DNA from: Helicobacter sp. 10-6591
Lineage (GTDB): Bacteria > Campylobacterota > Campylobacteria > Campylobacterales > Helicobacteraceae
DNA: 64,000 nt
Assembly: GCF_003288805.1 (NCBI RefSeq)
Contig: NZ_NHYK01000002.1
Span: 1 to 64,000, forward strand
Direction of reading: 5' to 3'
The position numbers and the translations under genes are program-made. The notes beneath the pieces are model-generated. The model made no database searches, was not told the origin of the DNA, and saw nothing but the letters and a program-made list of their open reading frames with translations. Of this stretch, positions 11,201 through 19,839 are shown in pieces. The stretch's first letter is position 1. Each line of letters begins with the position of its first letter.

Positions 11201-11350
11201 GCTAGCAGACATGCCATTGGCACAGGCGTGATTGGCGGAATGCTTGCAGCGACTTTTATTGCGACATTCTTTATCCCACTCTTTTGGAGCTACTTCGCAC
11301 GTCTAAGCGAGTGGATAAAAGAATCCAAAATAGAAAACAAAAGCAGTTAA
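8219..11350 (+). CDS. RND multidrug efflux transporter, inner-membrane pump, AcrB/CmeB-like
   Basis: This 1043-residue protein is a proton-driven RND pump. It starts [12 protein letters not shown], has the membrane motif [15 protein letters not shown] with the paired Asp residues of the proton relay, and the matching Lys in [14 protein letters not shown] near the C-terminus. The two large periplasmic loops and twelve membrane segments are in the usual places. The start is GTG at 8219 with AGGAGG directly upstream and overlapping the end of the adaptor gene region. No outer-membrane channel gene (CmeC/TolC) follows, so the channel must be encoded elsewhere. Confidence 0.95.
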   Translation: MISRFFINRPVFSMVLSIIITIVGAISIFTLPVEEYPQVTPVEVMVSANYNGADAETIANTVANVLENSINGVEGMIYIKSSSSSSGSVRISVSFSNDTNPDMATVNVNNRVQAVLATLPTEVQRTGVTVRKRSSTILGVYTLYSDNPNHDAIFIANYASINIIDDLKRIPGVGDVNAFGSNDYSMRVWLDLDKLSQNNLTPAEITRVIQEQNAQFALGSFGKEPVRKEVAFTYAATTQGRFIKPEEFGNIIVRSNPDGSALRLKDVARVELGGADYGVNASFNGKTSSAFGIFAQPGANALEVSTAVEKKMIELSQRFPEGLHFAKAYDPTEFISISVKEVIKTFIEAIVLVVIIIYFFLQNFRATLIPVIAIPVSIIGAFGGMYLLGFSINLLSLFGLILAIGIVVDDAIIVVENVERILHEKKVSVKEATIEAMNEIQSPLIAIVLVLSSVFIPVAFIGGFSGEIYKQFAVTIVISVVISGFVALTLTPALCVSILKAKEPKPFYLVRKFNEVFDWLSYHFTQNVAKSIKRGVWYLLVFAAILIATFELLLKLPTGLVPAEDKGSLMGFLQLPPASALSRTTDVGIQAVDLIKSNPNVKTIMLIAGYDMLSSAQRTSSAVMFTKLKDWSERKGEANSSFTTARMLTGALNTNLDAIGFVLNPPAIMGLSLTGGFEAYLQDRTGGKLQDLEKYAHLLVSELAKRPEISMVRTLLDANIPQYRITLDRDKAKALNVNVDDVFSTMQSTFGNYYANDFNLYGRTYKVYVQAESNFRESPEDLSQVFVKSSSGALVPISSLVSFERIVGVDVLDRFNLFTGAKLMGDPKPGFSSGDALKALEEVAQEVLPEGYTIAYTGTSYQEKNASGTGMLAFVFGLVFVFLILSAQYERWLMPLAVLTAVPFAVFGATLATYLRGLSNDIYFQVGLVTLIALAAKNAILIVEFAMHIRENEGKTIPEAAIKAARLRFRPIVMTSLAFSIGVLPLALSSGAGAASRHAIGTGVIGGMLAATFIATFFIPLFWSYFARLSEWIKESKIENKSS

Positions 11351-11387
11351 TGCTACAGTCGCCTTAGCAAAATATGGCAGGGAAAAT

Positions 11388-12653
11388 ATGCACGATACAA
11401 CTCCTCTTGTTTCTATCATAGTACCAATTTATAATGTGCAAGCCTACCTCAAAGAATGTCTTGAAAGTATTATTAATCAAACATACACAAACATTGACAT
11501 TGTGCTTATAAATGATGGGAGTACCGATGAGAGTCTGCAAATAGCCCAAGAATATGCACGCAAAGATAATCGTATATTTCTTGTATCCATACCAAATTTT
11601 GGTCTTAGCAATGCACGCAATACAGGCTTAGAATTTATCAAAAATACACCTTTGCGCGATTTTTTTGAAAATGGCCAAAAAACAGATATTCCATCTTTTA
11701 GCAAAACCAATACTTTCCAAACAACACAAAGCTTTATTGCGGTAAATGAGTTGGAACAAAATTTTGAACAAGTCACTCCGAATTTTATTAAATCAAAAAT
11801 CCAAAATATCAATGAACTGCTTATCCAAGAACTACCAAAGCGGCTTATCCACTTTGTGGATTCTGATGATTATTTGCACTCTCAATGCATTGCAGAATGT
11901 GTGAAACTGATAAGAGAGCAAAAACTAGAGATTTGTGTGCATAACCTTGCAATCTATAATGAAAAAAATAGGCAATTCACATATAACCAAAGACTTGGAG
12001 TCTTTAAGAATGTCCCAAAAGATAGCTATGAGAGTGGATTGGAACTCTTAGCGCAAAACAAACTCTATGATTTTTATTTCGCATGGCAGGGATGCTTTGA
12101 TTCTCAAATCCTTAATCGCTATAAACTTCGATTTACTCCTAGAATCTACCACGAAGACCATGACTTTGGCACTCTACTTTTTGTCTTGGCACAAAGGGTG
12201 GGCTATACAAACCAAGCCTTGTATATCTACCGCGGTCATGCGTACTCTATAAGCTCAAGCCAGTACCACAAAGACTTTCCACCAAACCTTCCTGATAATC
12301 TCAAAGCACTCCAACCATTTTTTGACAATTATAAAGACTTGCGCATATATTTTAAGGCGTATTGCTACTGTATCATAGCCTCAAAAATCTGGGAGTTCTA
12401 TCAAGAGAATGCAAAGCAAGATAAGCAATGGACGCAAAATTACAAGGATTTTTTCACACAGACGACATTGAGTTGTTTGCAAATTTTTAAGACCTCACTC
12501 AAAATTGATCCACTAAAGATCAAAGACAAGCTCGCAATTTTTACAATTCCAAAACCTACTATTTTGCGCTGGTTTGTAAACGATCTCCACCGCCAGCCAA
12601 AAAAAATACGATATATACATAACCTCAAATTCCTGCTTTTTGACAATTGCTGA
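11388..12653 (+). CDS. Glycosyltransferase family 2 protein with internal insertion
   Basis: An inverting GT-A transferase of 421 residues. Residues 7-80 hold the nucleotide-sugar fold (SIIVPIYNV, NDGSTDES, GLSNARNTGLEF). The metal-binding VDSDDYLH appears only about 75 residues later, because a polar, Ser/Thr/Asn-rich insertion (about residues 85-150) lies between these blocks, which normally adjoin. The second half has YHEDHDFGTLLF, a motif like the catalytic ED of related enzymes. It probably adds a sugar to lipopolysaccharide or another surface glycan; donor and acceptor cannot be read. AGGGAA precedes the ATG. It stands alone between the efflux pump and the phospholipase gene. Confidence 0.85.
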   Translation: MHDTTPLVSIIVPIYNVQAYLKECLESIINQTYTNIDIVLINDGSTDESLQIAQEYARKDNRIFLVSIPNFGLSNARNTGLEFIKNTPLRDFFENGQKTDIPSFSKTNTFQTTQSFIAVNELEQNFEQVTPNFIKSKIQNINELLIQELPKRLIHFVDSDDYLHSQCIAECVKLIREQKLEICVHNLAIYNEKNRQFTYNQRLGVFKNVPKDSYESGLELLAQNKLYDFYFAWQGCFDSQILNRYKLRFTPRIYHEDHDFGTLLFVLAQRVGYTNQALYIYRGHAYSISSSQYHKDFPPNLPDNLKALQPFFDNYKDLRIYFKAYCYCIIASKIWEFYQENAKQDKQWTQNYKDFFTQTTLSCLQIFKTSLKIDPLKIKDKLAIFTIPKPTILRWFVNDLHRQPKKIRYIHNLKFLLFDNC

Positions 12654-12671
12654 TTACTCAAGGAGAATCTT

Positions 12672-14255
12672 TTGAGCTTTATTGGTGAATATATTTTTAA
12701 TTCCACGAATATTCTCGTACTGCTTGTGTCTACTCTTTTTATGTATGCAGGCTGTTCCTCTGTGGTGGTTAATCTCAAAGATTTGGATCCATCTCGCGCA
12801 CCAAAAAGCATACAAATCCCTCCATTTGAATCTCATGAAACACTCATAGGAAAAATATACAAAGATGCATTAAAAAAACACAAAGGTTTAAGTGGTGCGA
12901 TTCTTGTGACTGACGGCACACAAGCACTCTTGCATCGCATAGCCTTAACTCGCATAGCACAAAAAAGCATTCTGTTACAAAGCTATATTTACAAAGATGA
13001 GATTTCCTCAAAACTCTTTATTTACGAGCTATGGAAAGCTGCAAATCGTGGTGTCAAAATCCAAATTCTCATCGATGACAATGGGCTAGATTCTGACTTT
13101 TCAGACATTATTACTTTGGATTCTCATGACAATATCGAAGTAAAGATTTTCAATCCCTACAAAAACCGCTCGAGATTCTTGCGACTACCAGAGATGGTCT
13201 ATGATTTCAAGCGAATCAATCACAGGATGCATAACAAAATTTTTGTCGTTGATAACATAGCGCTAATTATTGGCGGTCGCAATGTCGCAGACAACTACTT
13301 CGATAGCGATTTGAAAACAAACTTTGCTGATACTGATGCGATTTTCTTAGGAGATGTAGCAAAAAAAGCAAGTGAGAATTTTGCTCTTTACTGGCAGTTT
13401 GAAAACTCAATCCCAGCCTATCTTCTACCATCAAAACGCACAATGAAGAGCTACCAAAAGAACATACTCAAAGGTATGCAAAGCATCCAAAAATACCCGC
13501 AAGAATTCGAGCAATATGAAGAATTGCTCAATAATTTCCTCCAAAACTACAAAAACAAAAAATTCGAACTTACATGGGGAAAAGCTAGCTTTATAGCAGA
13601 CTCTCCTTCAAAAATACATGGCGATTCTGCGCGTCCAATCTCTGATGCTTTAAAAGAGATTCTCAAACATACAAAAAATGAAATCTGCATAGCAGCGGCA
13701 TATTTCGTCCCGGGCAATGAAGCAAGCAAAACTCTAGAGACACTTGCTAAAGACAATATCAAACTGAGCGTTCTTACAAACTCTCTAAGCTCCACAGATT
13801 CCATATTAGTCTATGGAGCATGGGAGCGTTACCGTGATAGATTAGCAAACAATGGCGTGCGCATCTATGAGTACCAATATGAGGGCAAAAGCAAGAAAGC
13901 CAATGTCCGCTCTAAATTACACTCTAGTGCAGGGGCGAGTTTGCACAGCAAAAGCATTGTTTTTGATTCGTATATCACTTGGATTGGAAGCTTTAATATG
14001 GATGCACGATCAGACAATCTCAATACAGAATCTGTAGTGGTGTTTGAAAACGAGGAGTTTGCCAAAAAAACAAAGCATGATATCCAAGAGCAAATGGCAG
14101 ATTCTTGGCAAATATGGCGCATAGATGATAAGACATATTGGAAAGGCTATAACAACAAAAGGGAGTTTGAGATTCACAAAAGCGACCCAAATGCAAGCAT
14201 AATGCTTAAAATCATCAAATGGTTTTCAAAAATCCTGCCTGAAAGCCAACTTTGA
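12672..14255 (+). CDS. Phospholipase D / cardiolipin synthase-like lipoprotein
   Basis: This 527-residue protein carries two HKD motifs: HNKIFVVDNIALIIGGRN (His 187, Lys 189, Asp 194) and LHSKSIVFDS...IGSFN (His 425, Lys 427, Asp 432), so it belongs to the phospholipase D superfamily. The N-terminus has a hydrophobic stretch ending LFMYAGC, a lipobox, so it is probably lipid-anchored. The layout fits the ClsC/YmdC class of cardiolipin synthases; H. pylori has a similar protein (HP0190, from memory). The start is TTG at 12672 with AAGGAG eight bases upstream. Substrate not determinable from sequence. Confidence 0.87.
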   Translation: MSFIGEYIFNSTNILVLLVSTLFMYAGCSSVVVNLKDLDPSRAPKSIQIPPFESHETLIGKIYKDALKKHKGLSGAILVTDGTQALLHRIALTRIAQKSILLQSYIYKDEISSKLFIYELWKAANRGVKIQILIDDNGLDSDFSDIITLDSHDNIEVKIFNPYKNRSRFLRLPEMVYDFKRINHRMHNKIFVVDNIALIIGGRNVADNYFDSDLKTNFADTDAIFLGDVAKKASENFALYWQFENSIPAYLLPSKRTMKSYQKNILKGMQSIQKYPQEFEQYEELLNNFLQNYKNKKFELTWGKASFIADSPSKIHGDSARPISDALKEILKHTKNEICIAAAYFVPGNEASKTLETLAKDNIKLSVLTNSLSSTDSILVYGAWERYRDRLANNGVRIYEYQYEGKSKKANVRSKLHSSAGASLHSKSIVFDSYITWIGSFNMDARSDNLNTESVVVFENEEFAKKTKHDIQEQMADSWQIWRIDDKTYWKGYNNKREFEIHKSDPNASIMLKIIKWFSKILPESQL

Positions 14256-14273
14256 ATGCGTGAAACGATGTAT

Positions 14274-15206
14274 TCATTTCAATGTGGATTTGAGAATTTT
14301 AAGGATTTTTTTACAAATTCTTATAAAAATGTTTGGAGGTAAATACGAGATTTTAAACGCTATCCAATCTAATTTTTTGTTTTGTTGAATCGCACTTGGA
14401 ATCCTAAGTGGAAATTCTAATTCATAAACATTCATTCTTGCAAACTTACTATCACCTTTGGTGTGTGTTGCATCGTCTCGATTGAATCCAATGTTTTGCA
14501 CCATATTGTTTTTAGGATATATACATAAACCATTGTGTTTCCAAATGCTATAAGTGAAATAGTAATCCCAAGAATCCACTGCACCATTTTTTGCCATTAG
14601 GAAAGTTTTATGCCAATAATTACGCTCTTTTGTGTTAGCCCAATTATCAAGTGCATTAAATTCTTTTTCAAAATCATCAAACGCACTCACATATTGCTTC
14701 CATACTCTAGACCAAGATGCCCAACCCCAAATGTGATTGTATTTTGAAAAATAATAATCTTCTTTTAAGCTTTCTTTAGTATGCGGTACAAAATCAAGTG
14801 CGCTCCAACCACTTACCATTTTGATAATTTCTATATCTTTGTATATTTTTAGGTTCTCATCACAGAATCTAAAAAAACTCATATTTGGCAAACAATCATC
14901 TTCTAAAATGATCCCTTGCTCCTCATTCTCGAAAAACCAAGTAATAGCAGAGATTAAGGATTGCTTAGAATTTAAATAGTGGTCTCTAAAAAGCGTTTTA
15001 ACCTCGCATTCCCAATTAATATTGCTAAGCAAAGTTTTACGAAGATTGAAAACATCCTCCCTTTCATCCAAATTTTTATAGTAATTTTGTGCAATATAAA
15101 TTCTTGTAGGTTTGACAGATTTTATAACATCAAAAACCTTCATTGTGGTATCTATACGCTTATACACACAAAGCAAAACAGCACTTTGGGTTATATACTC
15201 CTTCAT
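14274..15206 (-). CDS. HlpA-like / glycosyltransferase-type protein
   Basis: This protein of about 310 residues looks like the family labelled hemolytic protein HlpA-like, which is in fact GT-A-like. Visible marks are the N-terminal AVLLCVYKRIDTTMKVFD, then IILEDDCLPNMSFF, where EDD takes the place of a metal-binding DXD, and IWGWASWSRVW. The start at 15206 forms an ATGA overlap with the stop of the radical SAM gene, so the two are translationally coupled. The gene is markedly A+T-rich. It is the last gene of a three-gene accessory block headed by phase-variable rfbF. Sugar donor unknown. Confidence 0.7.
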   Translation of the reverse strand: MKEYITQSAVLLCVYKRIDTTMKVFDVIKSVKPTRIYIAQNYYKNLDEREDVFNLRKTLLSNINWECEVKTLFRDHYLNSKQSLISAITWFFENEEQGIILEDDCLPNMSFFRFCDENLKIYKDIEIIKMVSGWSALDFVPHTKESLKEDYYFSKYNHIWGWASWSRVWKQYVSAFDDFEKEFNALDNWANTKERNYWHKTFLMAKNGAVDSWDYYFTYSIWKHNGLCIYPKNNMVQNIGFNRDDATHTKGDSKFARMNVYELEFPLRIPSAIQQNKKLDWIAFKISYLPPNIFIRICKKILKILKSTLK

Positions 15207-16225
15207 TCTATTAATGCTCCCTCTATACATTTTTTACAAATTGGATTTTTTTCATATTCACACATTTTGTGGAGTTTGCGTAGATCTCTCATTTTTTGAG
15301 AATTCCAAAAATTTGTCAGAGAAATATCTCCACACTCTTTGTATTGTTCAAAAATATTGCCTAGCACCATAGATTCTCCCCAAAAAGTACAGCAAGGCAA
15401 CACATTGCCTTCGGCTGTGATGACAAGCTGCTTATAAGGAAAAGAACAAGAGAAATCCTTCTTTTTGCTCGTGGTTCTGGAACCCAATTCTTGAGAGGTC
15501 TTAGGTGGTTTGATCATTTCTTGTGAGCCTATCATGTCTACCTTATCCTCCCAGAAATCTATAAACTCTTCTAATTGGTGTTCATTCAGCTCTGTGCGTA
15601 CAAAATTTACTCTCACTAAAGGTAAATTGCCCTCCCTTATAGATTGTTTGAGTTTCATAAGATTCAAAACATTTTGGACTACTTTTTCATAATTTCCCCC
15701 AGGACGTACTTTGTCATAAACCTTTTTAGAAAATGCATCGATACTTACTTGGATTCTGTCAAGTCCGCAATCTATAAGACTCTGCGCACGAGCCGAATCT
15801 AATAACAAGCCATTTGTAGAAAAATAAATATCCATTACACCTTTTTTCTTTGCATAAGCAATAAACTTTTCTAGATCTTTTCTCAAAAGTGGTTCATTCA
15901 AATAATTGAGTTTAATAGCTCTAAGTCCCTTAGGAACACCATCATCTATGATCTTACAAAAAAACTCAAAAGGAAAAAGGATATGTTTTTTCTCACTATT
16001 GACCTCCACACTTAAAGGACACATAGGGCATTTAAGATTACAAGTGGCATTCAATTCAAAATCAATTTGTATAGGATATGTAGTAGTTATTTCTAAACGC
16101 GAGGCTTGTGTATAAATATAGCGATATTCTTGCCATTTAACAGAATTTTTATTTTCACCTACAAGATTGATTTTTTCAATCCCAAAAATCCCTGTAAGTT
16201 CGGTATCGTTACGTTTAAGTTTCAT
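15203..16225 (-). CDS. Radical SAM/SPASM domain enzyme in a surface-sugar block
   Basis: The 340-residue protein has the radical SAM CxxxCxxC at residues 62-69 (CNLKCPMC), an IKLNYLNEPLL motif and VDAFSKK-type TIM-barrel strands. A Cys-rich C-terminal SPASM region follows (VLPCCTFWGE...CEYEKNPICKKC) for extra Fe-S clusters. SPASM enzymes modify peptides, sugars or aminoglycosides. Here its neighbours are a CDP-sugar nucleotidyltransferase upstream and an HlpA-like transferase that overlaps it by ATGA, so a sugar or glycan substrate is the likely inference. The start is the ATG at 16225 with AAGGAA upstream; the longer frame to 16327 overlaps the end of rfbF and has no site. Confidence 0.8.
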   Translation of the reverse strand: MKLKRNDTELTGIFGIEKINLVGENKNSVKWQEYRYIYTQASRLEITTTYPIQIDFELNATCNLKCPMCPLSVEVNSEKKHILFPFEFFCKIIDDGVPKGLRAIKLNYLNEPLLRKDLEKFIAYAKKKGVMDIYFSTNGLLLDSARAQSLIDCGLDRIQVSIDAFSKKVYDKVRPGGNYEKVVQNVLNLMKLKQSIREGNLPLVRVNFVRTELNEHQLEEFIDFWEDKVDMIGSQEMIKPPKTSQELGSRTTSKKKDFSCSFPYKQLVITAEGNVLPCCTFWGESMVLGNIFEQYKECGDISLTNFWNSQKMRDLRKLHKMCEYEKNPICKKCIEGALIE

Positions 16226-16304
16226 AATGTTTCCTTGATAAATTGCTGTGAAAATATTGTAAGTATTCTTAAAAATACTGCATATAACGGCACACTTGAA
16301 TTCC

Positions 16305-17101
16305 TTACCATATCTTCCAAGGTGCATTACCGCTAAGCCATAATTTTATGAGTTCATTTTTATCTTTGAGTGTATCCATACACTTCCAGAATCCATTATG
16401 TCTATAAGCATAAAGTTCATTATCTAGTGCAAGATTTTTAAGTGGAGATTGTTCAAAAATCGTAGAATCACCATCTGTGATGTAGTCGAAAATTTTGGGC
16501 TCACAGATAAAAAACCCACCATTTATATAAGCTTTAGATGTCCCCCCCCCCCTAATTCATCACCTTTTGGTTTTTCGGTAAATGTTGTAATTTTATTGGT
16601 CTTAAAATCAATATCAAGTGTGCCAAATTTCCCTTCGGGTAAAACTGATGCCATTGTAAGTGCTTTCTTATGAGACTTATGAAAAGCTAGCTCTGCCTTT
16701 AGATTAATATCACTCAACCCATCACCATAAGTTAACATAAAGGTGTCATTAACGTAAGATTTGGCATACAAGATTCTTCCCCCAGTCATAGAGTTCTGCC
16801 CTGTATAAAGCATAGTAACTTTCCACGATTCATTACGAGTAGTATGTATTTGAAGCAAATTTGTATGCATATCGATACTTATATCACTATATCTTGTGTA
16901 GTAGTTAATAAAATAATCTTTGATTATATGTCCCTTATAGCCTGTAAGAATGATAAAGTCATTAAAACCTTGCGAACTATAAAATTTCATAATGTGCCAC
17001 AAAATTGGATAGCCACCGATTTCTACCATAGGCTTTGGTTTAAGTTCCGTCTCTTCAGAAAGCCTTGTGCCAAGCCCACCAGCTAAAATTATCACTTTCA
17101 T
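16305..17101 (-). CDS. rfbF: Glucose-1-phosphate cytidylyltransferase, frameshifted at a G11 tract (phase OFF)
   Basis: RfbF makes CDP-glucose from CTP and glucose-1-phosphate, the first step of CDP-deoxyhexose or related sugars. The N-terminal 183 codons are clear: [53 protein letters not shown] and [11 protein letters not shown]. The reading frame then enters 11 G residues and stops nine codons after the run begins. One frame over, right after the run, the rest of RfbF is intact for 78 codons ([33 protein letters not shown]). A run of 9 or 12 G would restore a protein of 264 or 265 residues, about the normal length. So the gene is not decayed but switched OFF here. The ATG at 17101 begins MKVIILAGG. 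Confidence 0.88.
16542..16552 (-). repeat. G11 homopolymer, phase-variation tract in rfbF
   Basis: Eleven consecutive G (coding strand) sit inside rfbF in a loop region that other RfbF proteins lack. With 11 G the frame ends after four glycines and five more codons; with 10 it also stops at once; with 9 or 12 it reads through to the conserved C-terminus. Such runs change length by slipped-strand mispairing. Confidence 0.9.
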
Positions 17102-17289
17102 AAAATATTCCTTTACGCTAAAGACCTTATTCAAAGAATAATAATCTGATACAAAGACATAAGCTTTCTATGCGATATATATTACTTACTGCACAAGGAG
17201 TTTGAATCACCAATTCTAAGACTGGATTTTAAGCTTAACAAGCTATGTTTTAGCTTAATACCCAGCTGTCGGTTTTAAATAAAACTCCT

Positions 17290-17295
17290 TATAAT
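17290..17295 (+). promoter_or_regulatory. fabI-rimO promoter, -10 box
   Basis: A perfect TATAAT lies 36 bases before the fabI start codon, just after a T/A-rich segment, the typical Helicobacter promoter form. It probably drives fabI and the overlapping rimO. Confidence 0.5.
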
Positions 17296-17328
17296 GGCAC
17301 CTTTAAAAATCCTAATTTAAAGGAGTAA

Positions 17329-18152
<824 letters not shown>

Positions 18153-18153
<1 letters not shown>

Positions 18154-19454
18154 TGCAACTCCACATCATCTCTCTAGGCTGCACTAAGAATCTTGTGGAT
18201 TCTGAAGTCATGCTGGGCAAACTTACAGACTACAAACTCACTTCTAACCTCCCTCAAGCTGATGTTATCATCATCAATACTTGTGGTTTTGTGCAATCTG
18301 CCAAAGAGGAGAGTATAGCCACTATTCTTGAGGCTTCAGTACAGCGCAAAGAAGGCGCATTGCTCGTTGTAAGTGGCTGCTTAAGCGAGCGGTATTATGA
18401 TGAGCTAAAAGAGCAGATTCCAGAAATTGACATTATCACGGGTGTGGGCGATTACGACAAAATCGAAAAAATGATTGCAAGCAAGCAAAGCCTGCATTCA
18501 CAAAAAGTCTTTCTTGCTAACGAATCCCATAATCGCGTGATAGTTAATTCCAACTTTCATGCCTACATAAAACTCAGCGAGGGTTGCAACCAAAAATGCA
18601 GCTTTTGTGCGATACCTTCTTTCAAAGGCAGACTGCATTCGCGTACTATAGATTCTGTGATAAAAGAGCTTGAAACTCTCTATACAAAGGGCTTTAGGGA
18701 CTTTAGTTTTATCGCTCAAGATTCAAGCTCATTCCTAAGAGACCAAGGACAAAAGGAGGGTTTAATACAGCTTATTGCACGCATAGATTCACTTCATCTC
18801 CCAATAAGTGCCAGAATCCTCTACCTCTACCCAAGCACCACCACACACAATCTTATAGAATCGATTGCAAACTCAAAGAGCTTCTTGCCATATTTTGATA
18901 TGCCATTGCAGCACATTGCAGATTCTATGCTCAAAGTCATGAATCGCGGTGCAAACAAACAAAAACATCTCGAGCTTTTAGAACATATGAAGCAGATTCC
19001 TCATTCCTTCATACGCACAAGCTTTATTATCGCTCATCCGGGTGAGGAGGAATCAGAGTTTAGAGAGTTGTGCGATTTTGTAGAGAGCTTTGGATTTGAT
19101 AGGGTGAATATTTTTGAATTTAGCCCCCAAGAAAACACCCCAAGTTTTTCTCTGCCGCTCATAAGTAAAAAGATTGCAAATTCACGTATAAAGCATATTG
19201 AGAAGATTCTCAAAGCCCAGCACAAAAAGCATCTCCAAGCAATGCTTGGAAAAAAACTAGAAGTTATCATCGAGGGCAAATCCCAAGTCAGCCCGTATTT
19301 TTATAGTGCAAGAGATAGAATCTGGGCACGCGAAATCGATGGAGAGATTCTTATCAATGATGCACAGAATTTAGACAATCTCCAAGAAGGTGCATATCTA
19401 TGCCAAATCACACAAGTTAAAGATGGTTTTGTCTTTGGGAGAGTGGAAAACTGA
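18153..19454 (+). CDS. rimO: Ribosomal protein S12 methylthiotransferase
   Basis: RimO adds a methylthio group to an Asp of ribosomal protein S12. The 433 residues carry the UPF0004 domain with Cys 10, 44 and 76, the radical SAM CxxxCxxC at 145-152 (CNQKCSFC), and a C-terminal TRAM region that binds the target. IPSFKG after the cluster and LGCTKNLVDSE at the start separate RimO from MiaB. The start codon overlaps the fabI stop (TAATG) and has no clear ribosome-binding site, so translation is probably coupled. Confidence 0.94.
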
Positions 19455-19455
19455 G

Positions 19456-19821
19456 TTATTTAAAATAAAAAATATGCAAAAAAGCTGGCAAGTTTTTTAA
19501 AAACTCAAATTTTGCGTCTTGTTCTTGTTGGACAAACAGTTCAAGAGTAATATGCTGCTGGATAAAGATCTCACACAACCAACCCTCAAAATTCTCAAAA
19601 AACACACCAAATGTATGATTACTCGTGCCAAAAAGCATACATTTGTTTACCCGCTTGCCTTCTTTGAGCTGTTTTATACATTCACGTATGGTTTGTTGCT
19701 GGAAGTGCTGTATCCCAACAAAAACATACGGATTTGTCCTCATATGCAATATGCTATATTTTGCACTCTCACGCAAGCTCTCACTCAAAAATACAGCATC
19801 TTGCATATTTCCAAATACCAT
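19456..19821 (-). CDS. Small conserved hypothetical protein
   Basis: This protein of about 121 residues has no motif I recognise. It is soluble-looking, with no signal peptide, and has aromatic-rich stretches (ILHMRTNPYVFVGIQHF, FGVFFENFEGWLCEIF). It lies 18 bases downstream of the FtsH-like gene on the same strand and is convergent with rimO. In H. pylori a small hypothetical occupies the same place next to the FtsH-like HP0286 (from memory), so it is probably real and part of that transcript. The opposite strand also holds a long open frame here, which I take as a shadow. Confidence 0.6.
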   Translation of the reverse strand: MVFGNMQDAVFLSESLRESAKYSILHMRTNPYVFVGIQHFQQQTIRECIKQLKEGKRVNKCMLFGTSNHTFGVFFENFEGWLCEIFIQQHITLELFVQQEQDAKFEFLKNLPAFLHIFYFK

Positions 19822-19839
19822 CAAAACCCACCCAAAATC

